Below are positions 9,034 through 19,106 of a stretch of DNA of 29,014 bases, in pieces. The stretch spans positions 1-29,014 of the forward strand of contig JAHEAT010000061.1 of assembly GCA_024642605.1 (NCBI GenBank). The letters run 5' to 3'. Within the stretch, counting starts at the first letter, position 1, and each line of letters begins with the position of its first letter. The stretch comes from Microbacteriaceae bacterium (GTDB taxonomy: Bacteria > Actinomycetota > Actinomycetes > Actinomycetales > Microbacteriaceae). The notes beneath the pieces are model-generated. The model did not search any database, was not told the DNA's origin, and saw only the letters and a program-made list of their open reading frames with translations. A program made the translations under genes and the position numbers.

Positions 9034-10251
9034 ATGAGTGCGCCTAAGCAGCAAATTGGCCTGTTTGGCGCCGTCGCCATCGGTGTTGCATCGATGCTCG
9101 GTGCGGGCGTCTTCAACGTCTTTGGCGATGCCTCGGCTAAGACCCCAGCTCTTTTCACTGCCTTGTTTCTAGCTGCCTCGGTGGCCACTTTGAACGCGGC
9201 TTCTGTTTATAAACTTGCCCGCCGCACCAGCCGCCCGGGTGGCGTCTACTCATACGCACGGGTCGAACTGGGTGACACCGCGTCATTCATAGCCGGGTTC
9301 TCTTTTGTATTTGGCAAGATCGGCTCGATTGCCGCGATTGCCTATGTGTTTGGTGTTTACGTTAACCCCGAGCACGGTTTGGTAACCGCTGCATGCGCCA
9401 TCGGGCTTCTTGCGCTGCTCAACATTTTGGGCATCAACCGAACCGCGCTAGTCGCTGCAGTCTTAGCAATTTCTACCACTGTGTATCTGCTGGGCGCCTC
9501 GGTGGCCGGCATAACCGAGTCGCACCAGGTGGTAGCCCAGGTTGAGTTGTTCGCCAACCCAACCGGCATTCTCTCGGCGGCATCGCTGCTATTTTTTGCG
9601 TTCGCGGGTTACGCACGCGTGGCAACACTCGGCGATGAAGTGCTCGACCCGCTCAAGAACATTCCTAGAGCCATCACAATCACACTGGTTAGCGTTCTTG
9701 GTGTTTACCTACTCGTGGCAGTCGCGCTGACACTCACCTTCGGCGCTGATCTTCAGCACACATCGCGCCCATTTGCTCTGATGGGCAGTGGGGTGTTTGC
9801 GGAGTGGGTGACACTACTGGTGGTAGGTGGCGCAAGCCTTGGTTCGATGCTCGCGTTGCTCGCCGGGGTTTCACGTACCGCTGCGACTATGGCCGAGGAT
9901 GCCGAACTGCCCAAGTTCTTCGAACATCGCAACCGCTTCGGTTCACCTTGGGTTGCCGAAGTGCTGATTGCCGGCGGAGCCATCGCCCTTCTGGTGCTCA
10001 ACCCCTACTGGCAGTGGATGGTTGGTTTTAGTTCGTTCTCGGTGCTGCTTTACTATGCAATCGGTCACTTGGCAGCTTTCCGCGTAGGCAAAGCCGCCAG
10101 GCCAAGCAGCAAAATCGTTGCAGTTCTCGGGTTCGTGCTCTGCGTTGCATTGTTGCTCGCGGTGCCTGGCCCGGCGGTTTGGGTCAGCGCATGCATTCTT
10201 GGTTTAGCGCTCGCGCTGCGCTGGGTTGTGGCTCGCCTGCGCGCCCGATAG
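9034..10251 (+). CDS. APC-superfamily amino acid permease
   Basis: This is an integral membrane protein (405 aa) made almost entirely of hydrophobic helices; about 11-12 membrane segments can be counted by eye. The first helix carries GLFGAVAIGVASMLGAGVF, the glycine-rich substrate-binding helix of amino acid/polyamine/organocation (APC) transporters, and SRPGGVYSYARVELGDTASF follows as in that family. A conserved-looking loop HRNRFGSPWVAE lies near residue 300. The substrate cannot be deduced. It is shorter than typical 450-500 aa members, ending soon after the last hydrophobic segment with a short basic tail. It begins 11 bases after prs without a clear ribosome binding site, so it may be read from the prs transcript. 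No functional link to prs is implied. Confidence 0.87.
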   Translation: MSAPKQQIGLFGAVAIGVASMLGAGVFNVFGDASAKTPALFTALFLAASVATLNAASVYKLARRTSRPGGVYSYARVELGDTASFIAGFSFVFGKIGSIAAIAYVFGVYVNPEHGLVTAACAIGLLALLNILGINRTALVAAVLAISTTVYLLGASVAGITESHQVVAQVELFANPTGILSAASLLFFAFAGYARVATLGDEVLDPLKNIPRAITITLVSVLGVYLLVAVALTLTFGADLQHTSRPFALMGSGVFAEWVTLLVVGGASLGSMLALLAGVSRTAATMAEDAELPKFFEHRNRFGSPWVAEVLIAGGAIALLVLNPYWQWMVGFSSFSVLLYYAIGHLAAFRVGKAARPSSKIVAVLGFVLCVALLLAVPGPAVWVSACILGLALALRWVVARLRAR

Positions 10252-10255
10252 ACTT

Positions 10256-10342
10256 ATGCCAGACAACGGCGAGGGCCGATTCCGCAAGGATGAAGCCGTA
10301 ATCGACGGGGCAAGCCAACCATTTGGCCTTATCCTCGCGTGA
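10256..10342 (+). CDS. Doubtful 28-codon small ORF upstream of rplY
   Basis: The 149-base stretch between the permease and rplY holds an ATG ORF of 28 codons that starts with MPDNGEG and ends with FGLILA. A -10-like TAGACT (10249-10254) overlaps the permease stop, but it is too close to the ATG for the leaderless layout seen elsewhere, and there is no clear ribosome binding site. I recognise no family. The same stretch also contains a small hairpin (GCCAA-CCAT-TTGGC, 10314-10327). It may be a non-coding leader rather than a gene. Confidence 0.2.
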   Translation: MPDNGEGRFRKDEAVIDGASQPFGLILA

Positions 10343-10367
10343 CAACGCTTGAGTTGATACCTAAGCA
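10339..10367 (+). promoter_or_regulatory. Possible rplY promoter
   Basis: GTGACA (10339-10344) and TAAGCA (10362-10367) are spaced by 17 bases, a tolerable -35/-10 pair. It would give a 5' leader of about 27 bases before rplY. The -10 is poor (no final T). No other strong candidate was seen in the 10252-10400 gap. Confidence 0.3.
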
Positions 10368-10400
10368 CAACAGCAGACCTCGAGTCTGGATTGGATAAAA

Positions 10401-10979
10401 ATGTCTGAAGCATCTCTAGTTGCAGAGACCCGCACCTCTTTTGGTAAGGGTGCAGCTCGCAAGGCTCGCGCAGCCGGCCGCACTCCTGCAGTGATCTACG
10501 GTCACGGCTCAGAGCCACGCCACATCACTCTTCCTGCTCACGACGTAGCACTTGTGCTTCGTCACAAGAACGCAGTGCTAGACCTCGTTATCGATGGCAA
10601 GCACGAGTCGGTTCTCGTAAAGAGCGCCACCAAAGATGTCGTCACCATGGTGATCGAGCACATCGACCTAGTAACCATCGTCAAGGGCGAGAAGGTACAC
10701 GTTGAGGTTCCCGTTCACGTTGTAGGCGAGACCCTGAGCGGCACCACCCTCGACCTCGAGCACAAGACCGTGAAGCTTCTAACCGAAGCCAACAACATTC
10801 CTGAGTTCGTTGAAGTTGTTCTCAACAAAGAAGGCGCTGGTCACCACGTTCTTGCCAAAGACATCAAGCTTGCCGCTGGTGTATCGCTAGACCTAGACCC
10901 TGAAGAACTGATCGCATCGGTTATTGCAACCGCAGCTGGTCACGCCGAAGAGCTAGCCGGCGAGGCCGCAGCTGAGTAA
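10401..10979 (+). CDS. rplY: 50S ribosomal protein L25/general stress protein Ctc
   Basis: L25 binds 5S rRNA in the central protuberance of the 50S subunit. The 192-aa protein is the long two-domain (Ctc/TL5) form: an N-terminal L25 beta-barrel domain (RTSFGKGAARKARAAGRTP, then VIYGHGSEPRHI) and a C-terminal TL5-type domain (VEVPVHVVGE onward), ending in an Ala/Glu-rich acidic tail. ATG follows a weak GGA at 10393-10395. Leucine is coded mostly by CTA and CTT, as in enolase in this window, which I read as the codon preference of highly expressed genes. pth starts 1 base after the stop; rplY-pth is a conserved actinobacterial pair. Confidence 0.97.
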   Translation: MSEASLVAETRTSFGKGAARKARAAGRTPAVIYGHGSEPRHITLPAHDVALVLRHKNAVLDLVIDGKHESVLVKSATKDVVTMVIEHIDLVTIVKGEKVHVEVPVHVVGETLSGTTLDLEHKTVKLLTEANNIPEFVEVVLNKEGAGHHVLAKDIKLAAGVSLDLDPEELIASVIATAAGHAEELAGEAAAE

Positions 10980-10980
10980 T

Positions 10981-11556
10981 TTGCCTTATCTAGTAGTCGG
11001 GCTCGGTAACCCCGGGCCCGGCTACTCTGGCAATCGGCACAATGTTGGGCAAATGGTGCTCGACAATCTCGCAGCCCGCGTGGGCGTTGGCTTCAAATCT
11101 CACAAAACAAACTCGGTTATCGCCGAGACTCGACTCGGTGTTGGTGGCCCCAAAGTCATTCTGGCTAAGCCCCTAAGTTTCATGAACACCAGCGGGGGCC
11201 CGGTTGCCGGCCTCGCCAAATTCTTCGACATCGCTCCAAGCCACATAATCGTGGTTCACGACGAGCTAGATATTCCTGTGCACGACGTGCGCATTAAGCA
11301 AGGCGGTGGCCATGCCGGCCACAATGGACTGCGCGACATAATCTCGGCCATCGGCACCCAAGAATTTATTCGTGTGCGCGTCGGCATCGGTCGCCCACCC
11401 GGCCAGCAAGAGGTTAGCGATTTTGTTCTCAAAGACTTCTCTAGCGCCGAGAAAAAGGGTTTAGCGCTAACCCTCGAAACCGGCTCGGATGCAATCGAAG
11501 CCATCCTTGTTGACGGCCTCATGAAGGCTCAACAGCAGTTTCATTCGCCAAACTAG
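10981..11556 (+). CDS. pth: Peptidyl-tRNA hydrolase
   Basis: Pth cleaves peptidyl-tRNAs released from stalled ribosomes so the tRNA can be reused. The 191-aa protein has all catalytic residues of the bacterial family: N10 in GLGNPG, H20 in NRHNVG, the FMNTSGG motif, D94 in VHDELDIP and the basic GGGHAGHNGLR loop. It starts with TTG one base after the rplY stop, with the purine-rich GGCGAGG of the rplY 3' end 13-19 bases before it. This favours translational coupling to L25. No terminator with a T-tract was seen after it; the stop codon lies inside a 9-base direct repeat. Confidence 0.96.
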   Translation: MPYLVVGLGNPGPGYSGNRHNVGQMVLDNLAARVGVGFKSHKTNSVIAETRLGVGGPKVILAKPLSFMNTSGGPVAGLAKFFDIAPSHIIVVHDELDIPVHDVRIKQGGGHAGHNGLRDIISAIGTQEFIRVRVGIGRPPGQQEVSDFVLKDFSSAEKKGLALTLETGSDAIEAILVDGLMKAQQQFHSPN

Positions 11557-11569
11557 AGCACCAAACTAG
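11548..11569 (+). repeat. 9-bp direct repeat at pth end
   Basis: CCAAACTAG occurs at 11548-11556 and again at 11561-11569, a 13-base period with similar spacers (AGCA and CGAA). The first copy contains the pth stop codon. The repeat lies just upstream of the mfd -10. It may be a small tandem duplication by slippage or a protein-binding site; there is no further evidence. Confidence 0.5.
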
Positions 11570-11595
11570 CGAAACTCACTCACCCAGCACGCGCT

Positions 11596-11601
11596 TACAC
11601 T
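11596..11601 (+). promoter_or_regulatory. -10 element of a probable leaderless mfd promoter
   Basis: TACACT (TANNNT pattern) lies exactly 6 bases before the GTG of mfd. The six bases between are TGAGGG, too close to the GTG to work as a normal ribosome binding site. No convincing -35 was seen. Confidence 0.6.
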
Positions 11602-11607
11602 TGAGGG

Positions 11608-14600
11608 GTGGATAGTCAGAAGCATCCTTGGGCCCTTTCGCGCCTTGTCACGCTCGTTTCTGAGGGATACCCGGTTGCCAAGCTGCAATCGAAGCTCAAA
11701 AACCGAAGAATTGAACTTCTAGCACCGGCCAGTTCACACGCCACCATCGTTGCGCTTCTCGATCACCTTCGAGCCGATAAGAACCTTGGTCGAGTTCAGT
11801 TGATTGTTGTTGCCACCGGTCGTGAGTCAGAAGACACTTCGTTGGCGCTTAAGGCTTTGATGCCTAATCTGGAACTTCTCGAGTTTCCTTCATGGGAAAC
11901 CCTGCCGCACGAGCGCCTTAGCCCGAGCCCGGAGACCGTGGGTAAACGCCTCAAGGTTTTGCACCGACTTCACGAGCTTTCACAGGGCGAGGTAGCGCTG
12001 ACACACCCCGTTGTTGTTTTGGCCTCGGTTCGCGCAGTACTTCAGCCGGTGGTTGCTGGGCTTGGCGACCACCCGCCGCTAAACCTGAAGGTCGGCGGCG
12101 ACTACCTGCTGCCAGAACTCAACCTCAAGTTGGTTGAAATGGCTTACGTTCGGGTCGACATGGTTACCAAGCGAGGCGAATTTGCCGCCCGAGGCGGCAT
12201 TGTCGATATTTTTCCGACCACTGCCGAGCACGCGGTTCGCCTCGAATTCTTTGGTGACGAACTTGAAGAGATACGCGAATTCTCGGTTGCCGACCAACGA
12301 TCGCTCACCATAGAAGCTGGTCAGAGCGCCATCGCCTCGGTAGATATCTACGCGGCGCGCGAAGTCATCATTACCCCGTCGGTGGCGTCACGAGCTCGTG
12401 AAATGCAGCACGAGTTTCCTAACCTTTCGACCATGTTGGCCAAGATCACCGAAGGAATGCCGGTTGAAGGTATGGAGTCACTCGCTCCCGTGCTAGTCGA
12501 TGCGATGGTTCCGTTTACCAGTTACCTGCCCGCCGCCGCCAGTGTCACACTGTTGCAACCCGAAAAAGCTGCCGCCCGTGCCGCCAACCTTGTCGAAACC
12601 AATGAAGAGTTCTTGCATGCTGCCTGGGATGCAGCAATCGAAGGTGCCAAAGCGCCAATCGACTTGAGTGCCGGAGGCTTCGTCGACATCACGGCCTTCG
12701 TTTCTTCGATGGGCGAGCGGCAGTTTGTGACGGTAAGTCAGTTTCCGGCCGATGATCAAGCGCAAGTGTCACTCGAACTGCTCGAAATACCGACATTCAC
12801 CACCGCCGACTCAACCATGGTTTCTTGGATCGAAGACCAGGTGCGAAACGAACAGCAGGTGGTTATTGCGGCCGAGGGGCACGGAACGCTCGAACGAATC
12901 GGTGAGGTGCTTCGTGCCACCGGACTCGATGCGCAGCTAGTCAACGAACTACCCGAGTTACCGACCAACGCCAAAAGCTTGCGACCGGTTTGGCTCGTGC
13001 AAGCTCCGCTTCGCCACGGCTTCACTGCCCCGGCATCCCAGTTGATTGTCATCAGCGAGTCGGAGTTTTATGGCCGCACAGCTACATATGTAAACCCGCA
13101 GGTGCGAAAACTCGCCGCCAAGCGCGGGCAAGCTGTAGACCCGCTGACTCTCAAACAAGGCGATTACGTGGTGCACGAGGTTCACGGAATCGGTCGCTTC
13201 AAAGAGCTGGTTACGCGTCGCACCGGAGTTGGGCGTGCGCAGCACGAACGCGAATATCTGCTTATCGAATATGCGCCGTCGAAACGCGGGCAGCCAGGCG
13301 ACACCCTCTTTGTGCCAACCGACCAACTCGACATGCTCACTCGCTACGTCGGCGGAGAAGCACCTGTACTTTCTAAGATGGGCGGCAGCGACTGGGCAAA
13401 CGTTAAGGGTCGTGCCCGTAAGGCTGTTCGCAAGATTGCCATCGACCTGGTCAAGCTTTACTCGGCTCGAATGAAGTCGCGCGGCCATGCTTTTGGCCCA
13501 GATACTCCTTGGCAGCACGAACTCGAAGAGGCTTTTCAGTTTGTAGAAACGCCCGACCAACTCACCACGATCGCAGAAGTGAAGCGCGACATGGAGCGCG
13601 AGATTCCGATGGACCGACTTTTGGCCGGCGATGTTGGTTACGGCAAGACCGAGGTAGCCATTCGAGCTGCCTTCAAGGCCATCCAAGACGGCAAACAGGT
13701 TGCCATGCTCGTGCCAACCACTTTGCTAGTTCGCCAGCACACCGAAACGGTGCTGTCACGCTTCGCAGGGTTTCCGGTTACGGTCAAGTCGCTATCTCGT
13801 TTTCAGTCGGCGTCAGAGGTAAAGTCCACTCTCGAGGGCCTCGAAACGGGTGCGGTCGATATGGTGATCGGAACACACCGTCTGCTTGCCTCAAGTGTGA
13901 AGTTTAGAAACCTAGGGCTCATCATCATCGATGAAGAGCAACGCTTCGGCGTTGAGCACAAAGAGAAGCTCAAAGACATGAAACAAAACGTTGACGTGCT
14001 CTCGATGTCGGCAACTCCGATTCCCCGAACGCTAGAGATGGCCGTCACCGGCATCCGTGAAATGTCGACCCTGGCCACCCCGCCAGAAGATCGCCACCCG
14101 ATTCTCACCTACATTGGCGGCTACAGCGAAAAGCAGGTTGCGGCAGCCATTAGGCGCGAGTTGATTCGCGAGGGTCAGGTGTTCTTTGTGCACAACCGCG
14201 TTGAAAGCATCGATAAGGTGGCGGCCGACCTGGCCGAGCTAGTGCCCGAGGCGCGCATCGCCGTGGCGCACGGTCAGATGAGCGAAAGTCTTCTTGAGCA
14301 GGTGGTTGTCGACTTCTGGGAACGCCGCTTTGATGTGCTGGTTTCAACCACCATCATCGAAACCGGAATCGACATTCCAAATGCCAATACGCTGATCGTC
14401 GACCGAGCGGAGCGATTTGGGCTGAGCCAGCTTCACCAGATTCGCGGACGCGTCGGCCGCAGCCGCGAGCGTGCCTACGCATACTTCTTCTACGACCCAT
14501 CGAAGCCGCTCACCGACCTCGCACACGACCGCCTCGCCACCATCGCTGCAAACAACGAACTGGGTTCTGGAATGCAGGTGGCGCTCAAAGATCTCGAAAT

Positions 14601-15201
14601 TCGTGGAGCCGGAAACCTGCTCGGCGGCGAGCAGTCGGGGCACATCGCCGGAGTTGGGTTCGACTTGTACCTGCGGATGATCGGTGAAGCGGTTGCAGAA
14701 TTCAAGGGCGAAAAAGCCGAATCGCCAGCCGAGCTCAAACTCGAGCTGCCGGTCGATGCGCACATTCCGGCCACCTATCTCGACAGCGAACGCCTGCGAC
14801 TCGAGGCATATCACAAGCTCTCTTCGGCGAGCGGCGCTAAGGGTAATCGCGTGCAACTCGACGCGATTCTGGCAGAACTCACAGATCGCTACGGCACTGC
14901 GCCACAGTCGGTGCTAAACCTCATCGACGTAACCGAACTTCGCCAACAGGCCAACCGGCTTGGGCTCAAAGATGTAACGCTGCTCGGCTCGCAGGCTAAT
15001 TTCAAGCCGGTTGATCTGAGCGAAGGGGAGCAGGTGAGGTTGAGCCACCTGTATCCGGGTATGCGCTACCTGCAAACCAATAACCTGCTCACCGTGCCAA
15101 CCCCCAAGGATGCCACGGGCGAACCGCTGCGAGACCGCGCGGTTATCGACTGGACCTGGGCTTTCTTGGCTACAGTTTTTGCAAATAAGGAGAACCAATG
15201 A
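11608..15201 (+). CDS. mfd: Transcription-repair coupling factor
   Basis: Mfd is an ATP-driven translocase that removes RNA polymerase stalled at DNA lesions and recruits UvrA for excision repair. The 1197-aa protein has the usual order: UvrB-like N-terminal modules (RGGIVDIFP near 193), the CarD-like RNA-polymerase interaction domain ([20 protein letters not shown], about 515), then the RecG-like translocase with Walker [17 protein letters not shown] and [11 protein letters not shown], helicase motifs [12 protein letters not shown] and [16 protein letters not shown], and the C-terminal TRCF domain. GTG is preceded by a -10-like hexamer at leaderless distance. The gene overlaps mazG by 4 bases (ATGA). 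The mfd-mazG order matches M. tuberculosis. Confidence 0.98.
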   Translation: MDSQKHPWALSRLVTLVSEGYPVAKLQSKLKNRRIELLAPASSHATIVALLDHLRADKNLGRVQLIVVATGRESEDTSLALKALMPNLELLEFPSWETLPHERLSPSPETVGKRLKVLHRLHELSQGEVALTHPVVVLASVRAVLQPVVAGLGDHPPLNLKVGGDYLLPELNLKLVEMAYVRVDMVTKRGEFAARGGIVDIFPTTAEHAVRLEFFGDELEEIREFSVADQRSLTIEAGQSAIASVDIYAAREVIITPSVASRAREMQHEFPNLSTMLAKITEGMPVEGMESLAPVLVDAMVPFTSYLPAAASVTLLQPEKAAARAANLVETNEEFLHAAWDAAIEGAKAPIDLSAGGFVDITAFVSSMGERQFVTVSQFPADDQAQVSLELLEIPTFTTADSTMVSWIEDQVRNEQQVVIAAEGHGTLERIGEVLRATGLDAQLVNELPELPTNAKSLRPVWLVQAPLRHGFTAPASQLIVISESEFYGRTATYVNPQVRKLAAKRGQAVDPLTLKQGDYVVHEVHGIGRFKELVTRRTGVGRAQHEREYLLIEYAPSKRGQPGDTLFVPTDQLDMLTRYVGGEAPVLSKMGGSDWANVKGRARKAVRKIAIDLVKLYSARMKSRGHAFGPDTPWQHELEEAFQFVETPDQLTTIAEVKRDMEREIPMDRLLAGDVGYGKTEVAIRAAFKAIQDGKQVAMLVPTTLLVRQHTETVLSRFAGFPVTVKSLSRFQSASEVKSTLEGLETGAVDMVIGTHRLLASSVKFRNLGLIIIDEEQRFGVEHKEKLKDMKQNVDVLSMSATPIPRTLEMAVTGIREMSTLATPPEDRHPILTYIGGYSEKQVAAAIRRELIREGQVFFVHNRVESIDKVAADLAELVPEARIAVAHGQMSESLLEQVVVDFWERRFDVLVSTTIIETGIDIPNANTLIVDRAERFGLSQLHQIRGRVGRSRERAYAYFFYDPSKPLTDLAHDRLATIAANNELGSGMQVALKDLEIRGAGNLLGGEQSGHIAGVGFDLYLRMIGEAVAEFKGEKAESPAELKLELPVDAHIPATYLDSERLRLEAYHKLSSASGAKGNRVQLDAILAELTDRYGTAPQSVLNLIDVTELRQQANRLGLKDVTLLGSQANFKPVDLSEGEQVRLSHLYPGMRYLQTNNLLTVPTPKDATGEPLRDRAVIDWTWAFLATVFANKENQ

Positions 15202-15896
15202 GTGAACTCGAAGACCTGCTAGCCACCGCGCACAAACTGCGTGCACCAGGCGGTTGCCCCTGGGACGCCGAACAAACCCATGAGTCGTTGGTGAAGTATC
15301 TGCTTGAAGAAACCTATGAGCTGATTGACGCAATCGAGTCGGGTAAACGCGACGACATTCTCGAAGAACTCGGCGATGTGCTTTATCAGGTGGTTTTCCA
15401 CAGCGATTTGGCTGCCTCGGGTTCGCTTGGTGAGCCGTTTGACATTCAAGACGTGGCAGCCAAGATGCGCGACAAGATGGTTTCACGTCATCCTCACGTG
15501 TTTGGCGATGCCGAAGAACTTGCAAAGTTTGCCGCGTCAACCGGCGATGAAGTCATGCTCAATTGGGACAACCACAAGAAGCGTGAAAAGCCCGAGCGCG
15601 AGAGCGTGCTAGACGGAGTGGCTATTGCAATGCCTTCTCTAGCGCTCGCCGACAAGGTTTTGGGCAAAGCCGAGAAGATCGGTGTGCTCGAAGCTGGCGC
15701 CGCCGGACCGCTGCAGGTTGAAGACGAAGAGCAGCTCGGCGGATTACTTCTCGCAATAGTAACCTCGGCCCGCGCCAACGGCCTCGATTCGGAGCGTGCC
15801 CTGCGTTCTGCCGTTCGTGACCTCATGGATGACATTCGCAAGGTTGAGGTTTTAGAAGCCTCGGATGCTGGCGTGGTCGGCCGCGAGATCGATTAG
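15198..15896 (+). CDS. mazG: Nucleoside triphosphate pyrophosphohydrolase MazG
   Basis: MazG hydrolyses (d)NTPs, including damaged ones, to monophosphates and pyrophosphate. The 232-aa protein has one intact all-alpha domain with the Mg-binding pattern EETYE (37-41) and EELGD (56-60), preceded by GGCPWDAEQTHESL. The C-terminal half (LADKVLGKAEKIG through GLDSERALR) resembles the second MazG repeat of the E. coli enzyme but lacks a clear ExxE...ExxD set, so probably only the first site is catalytic. The start is well supported: AAGGAG 6 bases before the ATG, and a 4-base ATGA overlap with the mfd stop. A stress or mutation-avoidance role beside mfd is plausible but inferred. Confidence 0.94.
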   Translation: MSELEDLLATAHKLRAPGGCPWDAEQTHESLVKYLLEETYELIDAIESGKRDDILEELGDVLYQVVFHSDLAASGSLGEPFDIQDVAAKMRDKMVSRHPHVFGDAEELAKFAASTGDEVMLNWDNHKKREKPERESVLDGVAIAMPSLALADKVLGKAEKIGVLEAGAAGPLQVEDEEQLGGLLLAIVTSARANGLDSERALRSAVRDLMDDIRKVEVLEASDAGVVGREID

Positions 15897-15932
15897 TAGG
15901 CGCAGATTACTGGCTCAGCGCAAACCCTCTGG

Positions 15933-15938
15933 CAAGAT
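15933..15938 (+). promoter_or_regulatory. Possible -10 for a leaderless hisS transcript
   Basis: CAAGAT lies exactly 6 bases before the hisS ATG, and no ribosome binding site is visible. It lacks the first T of TANNNT, so it is weaker than the other leaderless promoters in the window. Confidence 0.4.
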
Positions 15939-15944
15939 TGACTC

Positions 15945-17171
15945 ATGGCTAAAGACGTGAACCCACCCCGTGGCATGCGCGATTTTCTGCCTGCCGAAAA
16001 ACGTCAGCGCGAGCAGGTTCTGGCGCGCATCCGTGGCACCTATCGTGCACACGGTTTTCAAGAGATAGAAACTCCCGCCCTAGAAGACATTCAGAAACTC
16101 ACCAGCGGCCAGGGTGGCGACAACGAGAAGCTCGCCTATCGCGTCATGAAGCGTGGTGCCGAACTTGAGGCAGCGTTGGCATCTTCAAACGAGAGCGAAC
16201 TAAGCGACCTCGGTTTGCGGTTCGACCTAACTGTTCCGCTCACTCGCTACTACGCAACCAATCGCAACGACCTTCCACCGGTGTTTAAGGCTATTCAGAT
16301 TGGCCCGGTTTGGCGAGCTGAACGTCCGCAAAAGGGTCGTTACCGCCAGTTCGTGCAGTGCGACATCGACATCATCGGCGATAATTCCAATCTTGCCGAA
16401 ATCGACCTACTAACCTCTTCGCTAGATGCGCTCGACTCACTCGGGCTACAAGACGCAATCATCCGTGTGAATCACCGAGAACTACTCAACCAGAACTTGG
16501 CGTCGCTCGGGGTTGCCGAAGCCGATCGCCCGAGCGCGATGATCACCATCGACAAGCTCGACAAATTAGGCGCTGAAGGCGTCGTTGCCGAGCTTCGTGA
16601 ACGCCAGGGCCATGCAGTTGCAGATGCGGCTGCGCGCTGGCTGGCCGGCATCGTTGGCGATCTACCAGCTCCAGCCGAACTGGCACACATTTTTGCCGCC
16701 GTTGAATCGCGGTTTGCGGGTCGTCTGAGGTTCGACCCGACGCTCGTGCGCGGCATGGGCTACTACACGGGAGCGATCTTTGAGATTGAGCATCCTGGTT
16801 CTGGTTCTTCAATCGGCGGTGGCGGTCGTTACGACGGCATGGTTGGTCGCTGGTTGGGCACCGATGTTGCTGCAGTGGGCATCTCACTGGGCTTCGAGCG
16901 CGTGGTCGACCTAGTAGATGCGGCCAAGTTCTCGTCACGCCCTAACTCGGCAGTTTTGGTGCTCGCAAACGATTCGCTCGAAACGGTAAGCAACGCGTTG
17001 GCTCGCCAGCGCGAGCTTCAAGAGTTTGGTACCGAGGTTCGCCTCGAAAACCGACCAAAGAAACTCACCAACTTGCTCGAGGCCTTGGCGGCGAGCGGTT
17101 TTGACAAGTTCGCCACGGTTGACGAAAACACCAAGACTTTCGAAGACCTTAACCTTCGAGAAATCTCCTAG
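15945..17171 (+). CDS. hisS: Histidyl-tRNA synthetase
   Basis: HisRS (408 aa) charges tRNA-His. Class II motifs are visible: motif 1 region near the N-terminus (NPPRGMRDFLP), motif 2 PVWRAERPQKGRYRQF, the HisRS-specific RGMGYYTGAIFEI, and motif 3 VGISLGFERV. The C-terminal anticodon-binding domain begins around residue 325 (NSAVLVLAND). It lies between mazG and eno; in M. tuberculosis hisS is elsewhere, so the insertion is a lineage-specific rearrangement. No ribosome binding site precedes the ATG and a -10-like hexamer sits 6 bases upstream. The stop codon falls inside the 5' arm of a perfect hairpin that also holds the best -10 for eno. Confidence 0.96.
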   Translation: MAKDVNPPRGMRDFLPAEKRQREQVLARIRGTYRAHGFQEIETPALEDIQKLTSGQGGDNEKLAYRVMKRGAELEAALASSNESELSDLGLRFDLTVPLTRYYATNRNDLPPVFKAIQIGPVWRAERPQKGRYRQFVQCDIDIIGDNSNLAEIDLLTSSLDALDSLGLQDAIIRVNHRELLNQNLASLGVAEADRPSAMITIDKLDKLGAEGVVAELRERQGHAVADAAARWLAGIVGDLPAPAELAHIFAAVESRFAGRLRFDPTLVRGMGYYTGAIFEIEHPGSGSSIGGGGRYDGMVGRWLGTDVAAVGISLGFERVVDLVDAAKFSSRPNSAVLVLANDSLETVSNALARQRELQEFGTEVRLENRPKKLTNLLEALAASGFDKFATVDENTKTFEDLNLREIS

Positions 17172-17184
17172 TCGGTAGACTAGG
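17167..17184 (+). repeat. Perfect hairpin at the end of hisS containing a -10 motif
   Basis: CCTAGTC (17167-17173) and GACTAGG (17178-17184) pair perfectly around the loop GGTA. The 5' arm contains the hisS stop codon. There is no T-tract directly after it, so it is not a convincing terminator; it could protect the hisS mRNA end or bind a regulator. The -10-like TAGACT of eno lies across its loop and 3' arm. Confidence 0.6.
17176..17181 (+). promoter_or_regulatory. Probable -10 of the eno promoter
   Basis: TAGACT matches TANNNT. Transcription would begin near 17188 and give a leader of about 68 bases to the eno start. The leader contains a second hairpin at 17206-17221 and a good ribosome binding site, AGGAG, at 17245-17249. 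No clear -35 was seen. Confidence 0.5.
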
Positions 17185-17205
17185 ACTCATACAAAGACGT
17201 TTTCT

Positions 17206-17221
17206 GCGCCTGATTTGGCGC
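17206..17221 (+). repeat. Small hairpin in the eno leader
   Basis: GCGCC (17206-17210) and GGCGC (17217-17221) pair around TGATTT. It lies between the putative promoter and the ribosome binding site and is not followed by a T-tract. A role in mRNA stability is possible; nothing more can be said. Confidence 0.45.
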
Positions 17222-17246
17222 CCAATAAACCAGCAACATCGCATAG

Positions 17247-18542
<1,296 letters not shown>

Positions 18543-18565
18543 GAAAGCTAAACCAAACTCCAGTC

Positions 18566-18631
18566 GAAGGCATCCGAGATGAAACCACAAAGGCCAGCTA
18601 AGGCAAAAGTGCGCTCAACTCGGATGCCTTC
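18566..18631 (+). repeat. Perfect 13-bp inverted repeat around the FtsB-like start
   Basis: GAAGGCATCCGAG (18566-18578) is the exact reverse complement of CTCGGATGCCTTC (18619-18631). The 40-base loop contains the annotated ATG (18579) and the first 13 codons; the 5' arm includes the only ribosome-binding-like purines. Folded RNA would hide the start. If translation really begins at the in-frame ATG at 18624 or 18654, the structure would instead lie wholly or mostly in the leader. Confidence 0.75.
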
Positions 18632-19106
18632 TTCATCTGGTGCCCGCGAATCAATGTTGCGCGGCCTCAAGCTAGATACCCGCACCATCGCCCTCGCCAT
18701 CGTGTTGGTGGGAGGCATTTTTACCCTCGCTCCGCAGGCGCAAATTCTTGTTGAACAGCAGCAGGTACTGGCCGACCTGCGAGCCCAGGTAGCCGCATCT
18801 GAGAAGGCAGTTTCAGAAATGAAGGCCGAACGCAAACGCTGGGAAGACCCGGTTTACATTCGCGCTCAGGCCCGCGATCGCCTCTACTATGTGATGCCGG
18901 GCGAGGTTTCGTATCTGGTAATGGATGCCACCGGTATCGACCAGAGCGACACATCTGGCACGGTTGGGCAGCAGATCGCTAGCCGAACCCACAACAGCCA
19001 AATCACCACGGATGTTCGCACCACCAAGGCCAACTGGGTTGATTCGTTGCTCGAAACCGTTGTTCGCAGCGGTATCGACCAACCGGTAGCTAAGGCGAGC
19101 AACTAG
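18579..19106 (+). CDS. FtsB/DivIC-like septum formation initiator
   Basis: This is a bitopic membrane protein (175 aa from this start) of the DivIC/FtsB family, which bridges FtsL and FtsQ in the divisome. A basic cytoplasmic N-terminus is followed by one membrane segment (about residues 34-53, TIALAIVLVGGIF), then a coiled coil (QILVEQQQVLADLRAQVAA), then the family motif WEDPVYIRAQARDRLYYVMPGE. The last ~60 residues are a polar tail. The position between eno and DUF501 is the standard actinobacterial one. The start is uncertain: 18579 is the longest ATG, while ATGs at 18624 and 18654 would also keep the membrane segment. The stop overlaps the next start by one base. Confidence 0.9.
   Translation: MKPQRPAKAKVRSTRMPSSSGARESMLRGLKLDTRTIALAIVLVGGIFTLAPQAQILVEQQQVLADLRAQVAASEKAVSEMKAERKRWEDPVYIRAQARDRLYYVMPGEVSYLVMDATGIDQSDTSGTVGQQIASRTHNSQITTDVRTTKANWVDSLLETVVRSGIDQPVAKASN

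Noticed and set aside
12958..13686. 242-aa open frame on the minus strand
   Set aside because: It lies entirely antisense to the translocase part of mfd, which has all its motifs; no ribosome binding site, promoter or family pattern.
14914..15540. 208-aa open frame on the minus strand
   Set aside because: It is antisense to the mfd end and the mazG start, both clearly real; its composition (many Arg, Gln and His) is that of a shadow frame.
17167..17184. Intrinsic terminator after hisS
   Set aside because: The hairpin is perfect but no T-run follows it, and the best eno -10 lies inside it; kept only as a hairpin.
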